Source: JBNLBS01 sp050303415 (lineage in GTDB: Bacteria; Pseudomonadota; Gammaproteobacteria; Methylococcales; Methylomonadaceae). Taken from it: a DNA stretch of 64,000 nt. The stretch is taken from contig JBNLBS010000009.1 of NCBI GenBank assembly GCA_050303415.1, positions 1-64,000 on the forward strand, given 5' to 3'. Positions 7,925 through 16,704 of the stretch are shown one piece after another. Position numbers and translations under genes: made by a program. The notes under the pieces are model-generated. The model did not search any database. It saw only the letters and a program-made list of their open reading frames with translations, and had not been told where the DNA came from. Every line of letters begins with the position of its first letter. The first letter of the stretch is position 1.

Positions 7925-8398
7925 TCAATCAGTCGCTGCGCTATTGTATTTCTCAACCAGTTCTTTAGCCCTGGTGATGGCCTTGTCGCTTTGTTCGCAC
8001 ATTTTTTCCAGACTGGGAAAACCGAAGCGATGGATATCACGCAGTACCTTATCGACAACGATCAGTTTGCCGATCATGATCAATGCCCGGCCAAACCCCT
8101 CATGTGAAATATTAACCAGGGACACCGCCATCAAACCGGTTTCCTTTTCTATGGTCGAAGCCAGGGCGTTGTAATAGGATTTGACTCTGGCCAGGGTTAT
8201 CTCATCCGGGTCGCCGATAATCGGAATCTCCTTCTTGCGTTCTTTGGTCAAAACCAGAGGGTCAATAATTTTCGCCTTGGACCAGCCTTCATAGGTATCG
8301 TAGGAATCCAGAGCCCTTAACTGCTTCACCATCTCATCGACAAAACCGTTGTCCAGATACGGATCGCTTTCTTCTACCACTAATTGAGTTGCACTCAC
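7925..8398 (-). CDS. NifX-associated nitrogen fixation protein (DUF269)
   Basis: The 157-residue protein matches the NifX-associated DUF269 family, with the typical segments FVDEMVKQLRALDSYDTYEGW, ITLARVKSYYNALA and a GRALIMIGKLIVVDKVLRD stretch. These proteins are encoded directly after nifX in most Mo-nitrogenase clusters; the biochemical role is unknown. The start codon is GTG with AGGAGAAACAAA in front. An 89-base gap separates it from nifX. Confidence 0.92.
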   Translation of the reverse strand: MSATQLVVEESDPYLDNGFVDEMVKQLRALDSYDTYEGWSKAKIIDPLVLTKERKKEIPIIGDPDEITLARVKSYYNALASTIEKETGLMAVSLVNISHEGFGRALIMIGKLIVVDKVLRDIHRFGFPSLEKMCEQSDKAITRAKELVEKYNSAATD

Positions 8399-8487
8399 TT
8401 TGTTTCTCCTGGTTATTTTTTAAAATCTGTATGCTTTTGACGTGCAGGTCGGCTTCGCTTCCTCGGTACGCGGCAATCTGCTATGCG

Positions 8488-8973
8488 TTATTCCTGCCAG
8501 TCTTCATCCGCCATTTCTTCGAAACGAGTCGAGTCGCCGCCGCTTTGTTGTTTAATGGCGCGGGCCAGCCAACTGGACGGCCCGGACCGCAATTCGTTCT
8601 GTAAATCATCCAGCAGTTTCTGGATAGGGCTGTCCTCATGCACTTTAACCGGCTGAATCCCTAGCGCGACCAACTGCTTGACTGCCGATGCGCCTACGGC
8701 TTGGCAATACACCGCCGCGCAATCCTTGATCAGCTCAAACTTGACCGCCAGTTTGTCTTCATTACCGTCCTGAACCTGATCGCCAAACTGAGCCGCTTCG
8801 ATAAACTCGATTTGATCGGGATTGATGGCATAAATAGCAAACGATTTGGCCGAACCGAAATGCTGGTTAACGTGTTTCATATCCGTGCTGGCAAAAGCAA
8901 TTTTCAATGAGGTTTCCATAGGCACCTTCTGCTGTTCACTATGCACTACGTGCATACGTCGGGTTAATGACAT
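8488..8973 (-). CDS. nifX: FeMo-cofactor carrier protein NifX
   Basis: NifX binds FeMo-co precursors during transfer from NifB to NifEN. The 161-residue protein carries the NifX/NifB C-terminal-type fold: KIAFASTDMKHVNQHFGSA, then CAAVYCQAVGASAVKQLVALGI with the typical cysteine-containing strand, and a GPSSWLARAI C-terminal element. The ATG at 8973 overlaps the nifN stop by ten bases and gives an N-terminus like other NifX proteins (MSLTRRMHVV); the internal methionine at residue 19 is a possible alternative. Confidence 0.92.
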   Translation of the reverse strand: MSLTRRMHVVHSEQQKVPMETSLKIAFASTDMKHVNQHFGSAKSFAIYAINPDQIEFIEAAQFGDQVQDGNEDKLAVKFELIKDCAAVYCQAVGASAVKQLVALGIQPVKVHEDSPIQKLLDDLQNELRSGPSSWLARAIKQQSGGDSTRFEEMADEDWQE

Positions 8974-10352
8974 GACTGCGTTTGTTCGGTTAAGGGTTTC
9001 TGTGCATAAACAGAGCGGTACACAGGTATTTCTTCATGCGCGAAATTGATCACCAGATTGGCCAGATCGAATAAAGCCTGGCGGGAACCGCGGTAACCGA
9101 CCCAGGTTTTCTGGTAACCGCCGATAATGTCGTACTGCGGAAATCCGGCTCTCAGTATCGGTACCTGTAACCTTGCAGCCGTATCTGTCGCATGTGAATT
9201 GCCGATGAGCAATTGTGCCCTGTGCTCACGTGCAAGTAACTCCAGGTCTTCAAGGTCACCGATCTTAACCTGCTCGATTGGCATTAAGGCCAGGCTTGAA
9301 GCTGCGCTGGGAGCAACCGCCGCGACCACTTCCGCGCCCATTTCCAAGAGCAAATGGGTAAAAGCATTCAGTTGATCCGGATCGGAAGCGACGGCAACGC
9401 GCAACTGTCCCAGCATAAAATGGGTGTCCAGCATGGCATCCTGTAACTGCATGCGCTGTCTTTCGATACGCTCGGGGACAGGGTTATCCGTTATCTGCGT
9501 TAATGTGTTGATCAGCTTGTCATTGGCACTCAAGCCATAAAGATGGTCAAACTGATAGCTGGGTACGCCGGTTTTTTCTGCCAGTAATTCACCGGCTTTT
9601 TGCATCGATGCGCCAATTACAAGCGTGGCTTTGGCATCACCCAGCGTGGCCATTTCCGAAATAGGCGTCCCGCCGATCGTGACCGGCGAGAATTCATCAT
9701 CGGTCAAAGCGCCATCCAATGAGTTGGCAATATTCGGTACAAACACCGGCCGCAGTTGAAACTGCTCTAACAAATCGGTTAAGGCCTCAATATCGCCGGA
9801 CGTTAACATCGCACTGCAGATCACATTAACCTGACGTTTACGATTGCCGGGTTTTGTGCCCGCCTGTGCCGCTGCCGGCACCAGCTCCCGAATAATTTCG
9901 GTCACTGTCGCGGCATAACCGGTTTCCACACAACCGGTAAAATCCGGCGTATTCACCGCGACCACGGCAACATCGGCAAATTCCGGGTATTTGGCCCGAA
10001 AAGTACGTACGCTGCCGTGGACATCGGCACCTTGTGTTTCCGCCAGCCCGGTTGTCAGCACGGTAATCAACGCGGGCTTGCTTTTCTCGGCGATGGCTTT
10101 TAAACCTTCCACGACATTTTCATCCGCCCCCATGACCGAGCTGCCCTGATCCATTGCAGTGGTCTGCAAGGGAATCGGTTCGCGAAAATGACGGACAAAA
10201 AATACTTTGGCAAATGCAGTACAACCTTGTGAGCCATGCAGCATGGGTATGGCATGGTTAAAACCCAAGGTTGCCAGCGAACCGCCAATCGGCTGACTGG
10301 CTTTGAGCGGATTGACCGATAAGGCCTTTTTACGTTTAACAATTTCAGCCAT
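8964..10352 (-). CDS. nifN: Nitrogenase iron-molybdenum cofactor scaffold NifN
   Basis: NifN pairs with NifE to form the scaffold on which FeMo-cofactor matures. The protein is 462 residues from MAEIVKRKKALSVNP, with GSLATLGFNHAIPMLHGSQGC near residue 25 and the conserved TVLTTGLAETQGADV segment. The start at 10352 overlaps the nifE stop (ATGGCTGA), the usual coupling; a longer reading frame upstream lies inside nifE and is rejected. nifX overlaps its 3' end. Confidence 0.95.
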   Translation of the reverse strand: MAEIVKRKKALSVNPLKASQPIGGSLATLGFNHAIPMLHGSQGCTAFAKVFFVRHFREPIPLQTTAMDQGSSVMGADENVVEGLKAIAEKSKPALITVLTTGLAETQGADVHGSVRTFRAKYPEFADVAVVAVNTPDFTGCVETGYAATVTEIIRELVPAAAQAGTKPGNRKRQVNVICSAMLTSGDIEALTDLLEQFQLRPVFVPNIANSLDGALTDDEFSPVTIGGTPISEMATLGDAKATLVIGASMQKAGELLAEKTGVPSYQFDHLYGLSANDKLINTLTQITDNPVPERIERQRMQLQDAMLDTHFMLGQLRVAVASDPDQLNAFTHLLLEMGAEVVAAVAPSAASSLALMPIEQVKIGDLEDLELLAREHRAQLLIGNSHATDTAARLQVPILRAGFPQYDIIGGYQKTWVGYRGSRQALFDLANLVINFAHEEIPVYRSVYAQKPLTEQTQSCH

Positions 10353-11745
10353 GTTGCACCACCTTGCCCGTTTTCCACGGCGCCGCCTGTCGAACCGCCG
10401 GCCAAACCGGGCTTTCAATCGTCAACGCCAGCTGCCTGACCAGTTCCAGCATGCCGTCATAACCGGCGTAACCGAACTCGCGCTCCTGATTGATATCCAG
10501 AAAAGGCACTTTTGCCTTCAGCGCGGTATACATATTCCGACCGCCGGCAATTAAAATGTCGGCTTTATAATCTTTTACCACCTGCAATAAGGCCTTGGGA
10601 CTGCCATCTTCAAGCATCAGCGTATCCTCGCCCATTAATTCACGAATCCTGGCCTTATCTTCCTCGGTCGATTTTTTGGTACCCGTCGCGACCACCACCA
10701 TGCCCAAATCCTGCAGGGCGGAAATCACCGACCAGCTTTTCACGCCCCCGGTAAACAACAACACGCGTTTGCCGTTTAAGCGTTGTTTCCAGGGCTGCAA
10801 CAACTGTCTGATGCGGGCTTCTTCTCGGCTGATTAACGCTTCGGTACGCGCGGTCAAATCATCATCACCAATGGCCTTGGCAAAATCCCGGAGTGACTGG
10901 CTGGTGTCGGTAATGCCGTAAAAACTGCCTTCAAACCAGGGTGTCCCATAGGTTTTCTGTAATTTACGTGCGACATTCACCATGGCTTTTGAACACACCA
11001 TCATATTCACTTCGGCTTTGTGCATGGTTTGCACTTCGCGGAAACGGGCATCACCCGATAAGGTACATAACACCCGTAATCCCAGTTCATCCAATAGCGG
11101 TAATACATGCCAGAATTCCCCGGCAATGTTGTATTCACCGACCAGATTGACATCATGTACGGTAATACCTTCCCGCTCCGAACCCGGCGGTAACGGGTCG
11201 GGCTCACGCGTTCCGATCACATGATTGACCATCGCATCGCCGGCAATCCGGTTACCCAGATTTTTAGTGCCATAAAAGCCGGCACAATCAATTGGCACAA
11301 CAGGCACACCCCAACGTTCCTCGGCTGCTTTACAGACGGCATTCAGGTCGTCACCGATTAATGCAGGCACACAGGTGTTGTAGATAAATACCGCAGGGGG
11401 CTGGTAGCTTTCTATCGCCTGTTTGATGGAATGCAGCAAACGCTTTTCACCGCGCCCCATGATCACATCCTGCTCGGTCAGATCGGTCGTCATACCAATC
11501 CGATATAACTCTGAACCCGATGAGCGAGTACCCCGGTTATCCCAGGAGCTACCTGCACAGGCTATCGGCCCATGAACAATATGGGCGACATCGGCAATGG
11601 GCAGTAAGGCAATCTGCGCCCCGTCGAAGGCACAGCCCCCCGCCGCAGAACCCGGTTTGGGTTTGGCGCAACCGGATTTTTCCTTTTTGTTATGTTCACA
11701 AGCCGGTTCGTCCAGCAGTTCAGCAATGTCTTTGGTTGATTTCAT
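10345..11745 (-). CDS. nifE: Nitrogenase iron-molybdenum cofactor scaffold NifE
   Basis: NifE is the NifD-like half of the NifEN scaffold. The 466-residue protein has GGCAFDGAQIALLPIADVAHIVHGPIAC near residue 36, IYNTCVPALIGDDLNAVC, and VPFLDINQEREFGYAGYDGM near the C-terminus. Family-conserved cysteines for the [4Fe-4S] cluster are at the expected places. It is the first gene of a leftward operon that extends to 3401, driven by a canonical sigma-54 promoter 30 bases upstream with a NifA site beyond it. Confidence 0.96.
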   Translation of the reverse strand: MKSTKDIAELLDEPACEHNKKEKSGCAKPKPGSAAGGCAFDGAQIALLPIADVAHIVHGPIACAGSSWDNRGTRSSGSELYRIGMTTDLTEQDVIMGRGEKRLLHSIKQAIESYQPPAVFIYNTCVPALIGDDLNAVCKAAEERWGVPVVPIDCAGFYGTKNLGNRIAGDAMVNHVIGTREPDPLPPGSEREGITVHDVNLVGEYNIAGEFWHVLPLLDELGLRVLCTLSGDARFREVQTMHKAEVNMMVCSKAMVNVARKLQKTYGTPWFEGSFYGITDTSQSLRDFAKAIGDDDLTARTEALISREEARIRQLLQPWKQRLNGKRVLLFTGGVKSWSVISALQDLGMVVVATGTKKSTEEDKARIRELMGEDTLMLEDGSPKALLQVVKDYKADILIAGGRNMYTALKAKVPFLDINQEREFGYAGYDGMLELVRQLALTIESPVWPAVRQAAPWKTGKVVQHG

Positions 11746-11774
11746 GGCAATACCTTGTTTTTTACAAGATACAA

Positions 11775-11790
11775 TGCAACCACTGTGCCA
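11775..11790 (-). promoter_or_regulatory. Sigma-54 promoter of nifE operon
   Basis: Read on the minus strand, TGGCACAGTGGTTGCA matches the -24/-12 consensus TGGCAC-N5-TTGC exactly. It lies about 30 bases before the nifE ATG. Confidence 0.92.
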
Positions 11791-11834
11791 TTCGTTAACC
11801 TTCTGAATTTATTTGATTTTATGTGAAAGTATTT

Positions 11835-11850
11835 TGTAGCAAATACGACA
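11835..11850. promoter_or_regulatory. NifA-type upstream activator site between nifE and the kinase gene
   Basis: TGT AGCAAATACG ACA is an exact TGT-N10-ACA motif. It is about 45 bases from the nifE -24 box and about 140 bases from the divergent promoter at 11991, so it may serve both. The distance to nifE is shorter than usual for a looped enhancer. Confidence 0.75.
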
Positions 11851-11990
11851 AAAGCAATAATCTGCTGGTTTAGATTACTACAATTTATGTGTATGTATGA
11901 CTCACACCATTATTTCCGTGGCGCTGCGATTTTAATAAAACCCTTTTATTATCAAAGCCGGACTTTTGTAAACCGATTAACGATCGATAT

Positions 11991-12006
11991 TGGCACAAGT
12001 CATGCT
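11991..12006 (+). promoter_or_regulatory. Putative sigma-54 promoter of the histidine kinase gene
   Basis: TGGCACAAGTCATGCT has a perfect -24 box and GG-N10-GC spacing; the -12 box reads ATGC instead of TTGC. It lies 48 bases before the ATG at 12054. Confidence 0.7.
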
Positions 12007-12053
12007 TTTCTTTATATATACCCCACCATTCTTCCGCTACTTGAGAGTAAGTT

Positions 12054-12764
12054 ATGAGCCAAGTTACGTCAAAACTCAGACCTGAGAACATTTCGATCGA
12101 TCAATTTATATCTCACTTTACCCATGAATTTAGAACCCCGCTAAATGCCGTATACGGTTATTGCCAACTGGCATTAATGGATAAAGAACTGTCGGAGGAG
12201 ACTAAAAATGTACTCGACGAAGCGATTATTGCTACCAAGCATATGAATGATATGGTTGACTCTGTTTTATTGCATTATCATGAATTGAGTTCTATTGAGG
12301 AAAAAATTCTGCAATTTTATTCCATAGAGCAGATATTTAAAGAAGCCATTATCATGACCACCCCGCAAAGAAAAAATAAAAAAATTGAGCTGCATATAGA
12401 TATTGATGAAATTCTAGTGCTCTGCGATCCGAAACGGTTTAAACGTGTCCTTATCAACCTGCTTTCCAATGCGGTCAAATACAATAATGAAAACGGGCAA
12501 ATATGGATATCCTGCCAGGCAGCCGACAATGGTAATGCCTTAATATCTATCAAGGATAGCGGCATTGGTATTGACGAACTGAATATGAAAAGAATTTTCC
12601 TGCCTTTTTTCAGGGCTGATAAAGAGCGCAGCAAGGGCGACGGGATCGGCTTGCATATCTGCCAACGCTTTATCAACATGATGGGTGGAAAACTTTGGGT
12701 TGAAAGCATTAAAGATGAAGGCAGTACGTTCTATATTTCATTGCCCTGTCAACAACCGGTATAA
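12054..12764 (+). CDS. Soluble sensor-less histidine kinase in nif cluster
   Basis: The 236-residue protein consists of little more than a kinase core. HisKA contains FTHEFRTPLNAVYGY with the phospho-accepting His24; HATPase carries the N-box NLLSNAVKY (Asn139), G1 DSGIGI (168-173) and G2 GDGIGL (195-200). There is no membrane segment, PAS or GAF domain, and no adjacent response regulator. The start follows TTGAGAGTAAG. A probable sigma-54 promoter and a shared NifA site place it in the nif regulon. NifL-like or PII-like partner functions are possible but cannot be read from sequence. A signal input from another protein is inferred. Confidence 0.85.
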   Translation: MSQVTSKLRPENISIDQFISHFTHEFRTPLNAVYGYCQLALMDKELSEETKNVLDEAIIATKHMNDMVDSVLLHYHELSSIEEKILQFYSIEQIFKEAIIMTTPQRKNKKIELHIDIDEILVLCDPKRFKRVLINLLSNAVKYNNENGQIWISCQAADNGNALISIKDSGIGIDELNMKRIFLPFFRADKERSKGDGIGLHICQRFINMMGGKLWVESIKDEGSTFYISLPCQQPV

Positions 12765-12795
12765 ATAAAAATACCGGCGCAAAATCTAGTGCCAA

Positions 12796-12823
12796 GGCCG
12801 CTTCCTTATCCCAAGAAGAGGCC
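12796..12823. terminator. Possible bidirectional terminator hairpin
   Basis: GGCCGCTTC and GAAGAGGCC can pair (8 of 9) around a 10-base loop between the convergent kinase and hypothetical genes. No strong T-run follows. Confidence 0.4.
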
Positions 12824-12838
12824 GTTATTCATGTTCAA

Positions 12839-13801
12839 TTACACATTATACGGTGAAGCTATCCAGTCTCTGAGCACAGCTTCATCACGTTTAGGAAGGT
12901 AGGCAAAATCGCCGGTAATGTCCTGATAGACTGCTTCACCGTTGTAGGGTGAAACCAGTTTCCCTTTCACCATATAAAAAAACCAGGCAAACGGATAACC
13001 GGCCTGACGATCAAAACGGGTTAACAGTTTATTCAGCGTATTCCCCTGTTTTCCTGCAATGTCCTGCAAATGCGGAAGACTTTGATGTTGAATATTGATT
13101 AATTCAGCATTGATAATTTGCTCTCCGTATCGTCCCGTGTGTTGATAAGGTCTAATGATCCAGTCTCTGGAAAAAATATATTTTCCGGCACTGCTGCGAT
13201 TCCAGTCGTCCATGAAGCGCTGTACCGGATGTTCTCCGGCATGATGTTGATTCAAGCTTTCCATAAACAACTTAATATCGGTTTTACGGCGATATTGATA
13301 ATGCGAATGACCGAAGTAGAAACTTTCGATTGTGGCCGGCGTTAACGGGTCGATAATATCCTCTGGATCTTCCGGCAAGGCCTCTTCATTGATCAATAAG
13401 CGGTCCGCCACCTCATAGGTTTTATCAATTTCCAGCAGGATAAAATCTTCGGCCTTTTTACCGGTTTCAACTACAAAATACAAGGTCCGTCCGGTTTGCC
13501 GGGTGGCAATAAAACGCTGTTCCAACGCATGATCGATCAGGGTCTGAAAGTTTTGCCCGCATTCCAGAAATGTCCGCTCCACCCACTCGATCAGATCATG
13601 GGCAATACGTCCGCCGGAACTGTCAAGCACCCCCCCGACCCGGTACCATTCATCACCTGTTTTAGCCAAATAGACCGGGCAACCTTCGATCAGGCTCTGT
13701 ATTTTAAACAATAATGTTAAATCGTCTTTACCGGGAATCAGCTGTTTACACAGTTCGTCAACTTGCTGACCACTTAGCGTTAGGGTTTGTTCAGTCATCA
13801 T
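12839..13801 (-). CDS. Conserved hypothetical protein, nif operon 3' end
   Basis: This 320-residue soluble protein is not recognised. The N-terminal 130 residues (with VYLAKTGDEWYRVGGVLDSSGG and RTLYFVVETGKK) suggest a beta-rich sensor or binding fold, and the C-terminal part is helical with conserved-looking aromatic residues (YPFAWFFYMVKGKLVSPYNG). Its start overlaps the end of the LRV gene, so it is cotranscribed and probably coupled with it. It ends the leftward nifH operon block. Function is unknown. Confidence 0.6.
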   Translation of the reverse strand: MMTEQTLTLSGQQVDELCKQLIPGKDDLTLLFKIQSLIEGCPVYLAKTGDEWYRVGGVLDSSGGRIAHDLIEWVERTFLECGQNFQTLIDHALEQRFIATRQTGRTLYFVVETGKKAEDFILLEIDKTYEVADRLLINEEALPEDPEDIIDPLTPATIESFYFGHSHYQYRRKTDIKLFMESLNQHHAGEHPVQRFMDDWNRSSAGKYIFSRDWIIRPYQHTGRYGEQIINAELINIQHQSLPHLQDIAGKQGNTLNKLLTRFDRQAGYPFAWFFYMVKGKLVSPYNGEAVYQDITGDFAYLPKRDEAVLRDWIASPYNV

Positions 13802-14552
13802 TTTGTTCCAGATTGTTTTTATTCAGCCGTTGTTTTGCTATCGCTCGAATATCAGGTTCGACATCGGATAACAACTCGGTGAGCGCAGCCGTTGGTGCGT
13901 GCTGGGCAGCCGTATAACGCACCAGCCAGTCTTCATCGTCCAGGAATTCAACCACCTCTTCATCACCGATACGTTTGGCAATGATGCGTCTGACTTCCGG
14001 TGCGCTGTCATTCTTCATCAGCCCAAGACTGACTTGCGGCAAACGTTCGGCAACCACTTTCCTGACCTGTAAATCGGGGTCCTTGATAAAACGAAACAGT
14101 CGACCGACCTTCATTCTTTTCGCCACGGTCAGCCGAACGATATAGTCTTCATCATCAGCCAGCAATTCAAGATCTTCCAAATTAATACGATCAGCCACCG
14201 TCATCCTGACCTCACGATCCAGGTCGTAAATAAACGGCTTTAGCTGATGGGCAGGCAAGCGATACACCACCGCACGCCTGACCACTTCATCCTCATCATC
14301 CATGACCGCCGATAATGCCGCTATCGGCACATAACGCACAGCAATGGCTCTGCGCTCCCAGAACTCGTCTTGTAAATACAGCGCGGCATACTGCGGATTG
14401 ACACGAAAAAAACGGTCAATCTGCCGCCCGCTCTCAACCTGTACACACGTGTCACCAGGCATGCAGCGGCCCGTTAACAAAGTTTTACTGCGAAACCGGC
14501 ACAGACTACAGTCGGCAACCGGAACATTGGATGGTGGTGAAGACTCATTCAT
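13791..14552 (-). CDS. LRV-type 4Fe4S leucine-rich repeat protein
   Basis: The protein (about 253 residues from MNESSPP) matches the Azotobacter LRV protein family: an N-terminal [4Fe-4S] segment, CSLCRFRSKTL then GRCMPGDTC, followed by about eight repeats of 24 residues (units such as DDEDEVVRRAVVYRLP and DDEDYIVRLTVAKRM). LRV genes lie in nif clusters, and the protein is a solenoid of unknown function. The start at 14552 avoids overlap with the upstream DUF6129-like gene, although its ribosome-binding site is weak. Redox or scaffold functions are inferences. Confidence 0.88.
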   Translation of the reverse strand: MNESSPPSNVPVADCSLCRFRSKTLLTGRCMPGDTCVQVESGRQIDRFFRVNPQYAALYLQDEFWERRAIAVRYVPIAALSAVMDDEDEVVRRAVVYRLPAHQLKPFIYDLDREVRMTVADRINLEDLELLADDEDYIVRLTVAKRMKVGRLFRFIKDPDLQVRKVVAERLPQVSLGLMKNDSAPEVRRIIAKRIGDEEVVEFLDDEDWLVRYTAAQHAPTAALTELLSDVEPDIRAIAKQRLNKNNLEQNDD

Positions 14553-14562
14553 GGGCGTAAGC

Positions 14563-14829
14563 TTAATCCTGATAAATTTCAGCCACGACAATACCGGTAG
14601 CCTTTTCAAAATCGCTGGTCAGGCACATACAGTGATTGTGCCCGTCAACCAGATACAAATTAAACTGTTCCTGTTCCAGCACCGGATCGTTATTGGGAAT
14701 GTCATCATCATTACAATAGGTAAAATGCAGTTGTGAATACTCACTTCTCAGTAAGCTGATAGTATTTTCATCAACGCCGGCAGAATTAATTTTGCCAGCA
14801 ATCTGCATCAATGTATCCTGACTGATCAT
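14563..14829 (-). CDS. Small nif-cluster protein (DUF6129-like)
   Basis: This 88-residue acidic protein resembles small proteins encoded beside NafY and LRV genes in nif clusters, and I tentatively assign it to DUF6129. It has no cofactor motif except a HNHCMC cluster near residue 65 that could bind metal. The ATG overlaps the NafY-like stop (ATGA). Position indicates a role with nitrogenase maturation. Confidence 0.6.
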   Translation of the reverse strand: MISQDTLMQIAGKINSAGVDENTISLLRSEYSQLHFTYCNDDDIPNNDPVLEQEQFNLYLVDGHNHCMCLTSDFEKATGIVVAEIYQD

Positions 14830-15545
14830 AATATTTCTTCCTGTTGGCTAACGGTTAATACGGCTTGGGGCAATCCCATCGTTTTTGCCAGCCAAGGCGG
14901 CGGTGAAGTTAACAACACATACTGTAATTGTTCGATAATATCGGCAATGTTTTCCTGGCCGCTCAGCTTAATGGGGTGCACACCCTGCTTAATGACTTTG
15001 GATGCGGCGGCCGCACCGATAGACTGACTGTAGAGCACCTGACAATCCTGAATCAGCTCCGCCCGATAGCGTTGTTTCTGTTCGGCTTTCATAAATTGCC
15101 CGGTGTCAGCAACGCGAATGTCAATCAATCGCTGTTCCTGCGCCGAAACCTGATAAATATAATAGTGTTTACCGGTACTGAACTGAGCGTCCACCTGGAT
15201 ACCGTTCTTGCTGGCTATTGCCACACGAATGGAATGTGGTATATCGCCGGAGTGATAGGTTTGTACTGATGTCAACGAAGCCGGACCGGAATCCGGCTTC
15301 CCGCCCGCCTGCAAATATGTTAATGATTTTTGCACTACATCCTGGCTGTAAGCCTGTTCCAGGCCGTTATTTAAAGCCTGTTGATATTGTGCCAGCGTTA
15401 TTGACATCAGCTTGGTTTCCGTCAGCGGCAGGCCGAAACTATCAACTAAAACATCAATCAACTGTTTTACCTTAATTCCGGGCAGAACCTTGGCGGCAAG
15501 CCCGATAGCTAAAGCCAGTTTCCGTGACAAGGCAGACTGGCTCAC
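14826..15545 (-). CDS. NafY/NifY-type dinitrogenase-associated cofactor protein
   Basis: The 239-residue protein has an N-terminal helical domain (MSQSALSRKLALAIGLAAKV) like the apo-dinitrogenase-binding domain of NafY, and a C-terminal NifX-like FeMo-co-binding domain with RVAIASKNGIQVDAQFSTG and SIGAAAASKVIKQGVHPIKL. NafY holds apo-dinitrogenase ready and delivers FeMo-co. The start codon is GTG, just after the ferredoxin stop with GAGGCG in front. NifY and NafY cannot be separated confidently from sequence alone. Confidence 0.85.
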   Translation of the reverse strand: MSQSALSRKLALAIGLAAKVLPGIKVKQLIDVLVDSFGLPLTETKLMSITLAQYQQALNNGLEQAYSQDVVQKSLTYLQAGGKPDSGPASLTSVQTYHSGDIPHSIRVAIASKNGIQVDAQFSTGKHYYIYQVSAQEQRLIDIRVADTGQFMKAEQKQRYRAELIQDCQVLYSQSIGAAAASKVIKQGVHPIKLSGQENIADIIEQLQYVLLTSPPPWLAKTMGLPQAVLTVSQQEEIL

Positions 15546-15548
15546 CGC

Positions 15549-15749
15549 TTACGCCTCAATAGGCAAAATGCAATTATCTATAGGACATACGCGAACGCAT
15601 TCGGGAGAATCAAAATCCCCTTCACATTCGGTACAGGTTTTTTTGTTGATCTCAAAAACAATACTCCCTTCGCTAATGGAAGCCGTTGGACAAACCGGTT
15701 CGCAATCTCCGCAGGAAATACATTCATCACTTACAATATATAAAGCCAT
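15549..15749 (-). CDS. 2[4Fe-4S] ferredoxin (FdxN-like)
   Basis: This 66-residue ferredoxin carries motif 1 CISCGDCEPVCP and motif 2 CTECEGDFDSPECVRVCP, the longer second spacing typical of the Azotobacter/Chromatium-type bacterial ferredoxins. Such low-potential proteins supply electrons to nitrogenase or to NifB. The gene follows nifF in the same operon. Confidence 0.88.
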   Translation of the reverse strand: MALYIVSDECISCGDCEPVCPTASISEGSIVFEINKKTCTECEGDFDSPECVRVCPIDNCILPIEA

Positions 15750-15796
15750 AAGCTATCCCCTAGATTTTGGAAAAAAGATTGTTAGACGAGCTAATC

Positions 15797-16333
15797 TCAA
15801 GCAAATCCAAATGCAGGCGCAATGCTTTCCAGCCATTGGTCCATTCGTTCTTCATGCAGATTACTTTGATTCTCCTGATCCAGGACCAGCCCGACAAATT
15901 CATCATCCTCAACTGCACGAGAGCTGTTGTAGGTATATCCGTCCGTCGGCCAGAAACCGACAAAACTGGCGCCGGAATCGACCAGTTCTTCATAGATAAT
16001 CCCCATCGCATCGACAAAATTATCCGGGTATCCTTCCTGGTCGCCCAAGCCGAAAAGCGCGATCGTTTTACCGCTCAGGTCTTCACTGCTCAATTGCGGC
16101 AAGAATTCGTCCCAGCTTTCATCCTCTGCGCCTGCAGAGAGCCCGGGCAATTCGCCATCGCCCAACGTGGGTGAGCCGAGAATCAGGTAATCGTATTCAA
16201 GTATATCCGCCGAGGTGATACGATTGACATTCAGCGGCTTAGCCGCTTTCTCACCGATCTTCCTGGCAATGATTTTTGCGATCTTACGTGTATTTCCAGT
16301 GTCGGTTCCAAAGAAAATTCCAATATTTGACAT
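15797..16333 (-). CDS. nifF: Nitrogenase-associated flavodoxin
   Basis: The 178-residue protein is a long-chain flavodoxin. It shows the FMN phosphate loop GTDTGNTRKIAK near residue 9, the 50s loop GSPTLGDGELPG, and GLGDQEGYPDNFVDAMG. NifF-type flavodoxins deliver electrons to the Fe protein. The start follows CAGGAGTAATAT. It lies 78 bases after nifT in the nifHDK block; no separate sigma-54 promoter is visible. Confidence 0.93.
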   Translation of the reverse strand: MSNIGIFFGTDTGNTRKIAKIIARKIGEKAAKPLNVNRITSADILEYDYLILGSPTLGDGELPGLSAGAEDESWDEFLPQLSSEDLSGKTIALFGLGDQEGYPDNFVDAMGIIYEELVDSGASFVGFWPTDGYTYNSSRAVEDDEFVGLVLDQENQSNLHEERMDQWLESIAPAFGFA

Positions 16334-16411
16334 GATATTACTCCTGAAAATTTATCTTTGATGTAAGTTAAAATAAGCTTATTAAATTTAAAAAATTTCC
16401 GATTAATTTCA

Positions 16412-16627
16412 TCAATCTACACGTTTGGCACGCAGGGTAATTGGGATTTTCGGTGGTGGACTCAAGGGTTCAAAATAATAGCGGGAGCCATCGCCCAAGG
16501 TCACTTCACCACCCCATTTGTCAGGGCTGTCAAATTCAATGGACTCAACCGTTTCTTCCAGATCTTTTTTAGCCACATAAAACAGTAGCTTTCCGTCATC
16601 TCTTTTTCTCAACATAATACTGGGCAT
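16412..16627 (-). CDS. nifT: Nitrogen fixation protein NifT
   Basis: NifT is a small protein of unknown function encoded after nifK in many diazotrophs. The 71-residue product has the family pattern MPSIMLRKRDDGKLLFYVAKKDLEE and a C-terminal PPPKIPITLRAKRV segment. The start follows AGGAGAGCACTT. The gap from nifK is 77 bases. Confidence 0.93.
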   Translation of the reverse strand: MPSIMLRKRDDGKLLFYVAKKDLEETVESIEFDSPDKWGGEVTLGDGSRYYFEPLSPPPKIPITLRAKRVD

Positions 16628-16704
16628 AAGTGCTCTCCTAAATAGGGTGGCCGATGAACTATATTCGAGGGGGAATAAAGCCCACCAGCCAAAAAATGTG
16701 AGAA

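Noticed and set aside
10352..10418. N-terminal extension of NifN
   Set aside because: The extra 22 residues lie within nifE and are arginine-rich by frame chance; the coupled ATG at 10352 gives a normal NifN start.
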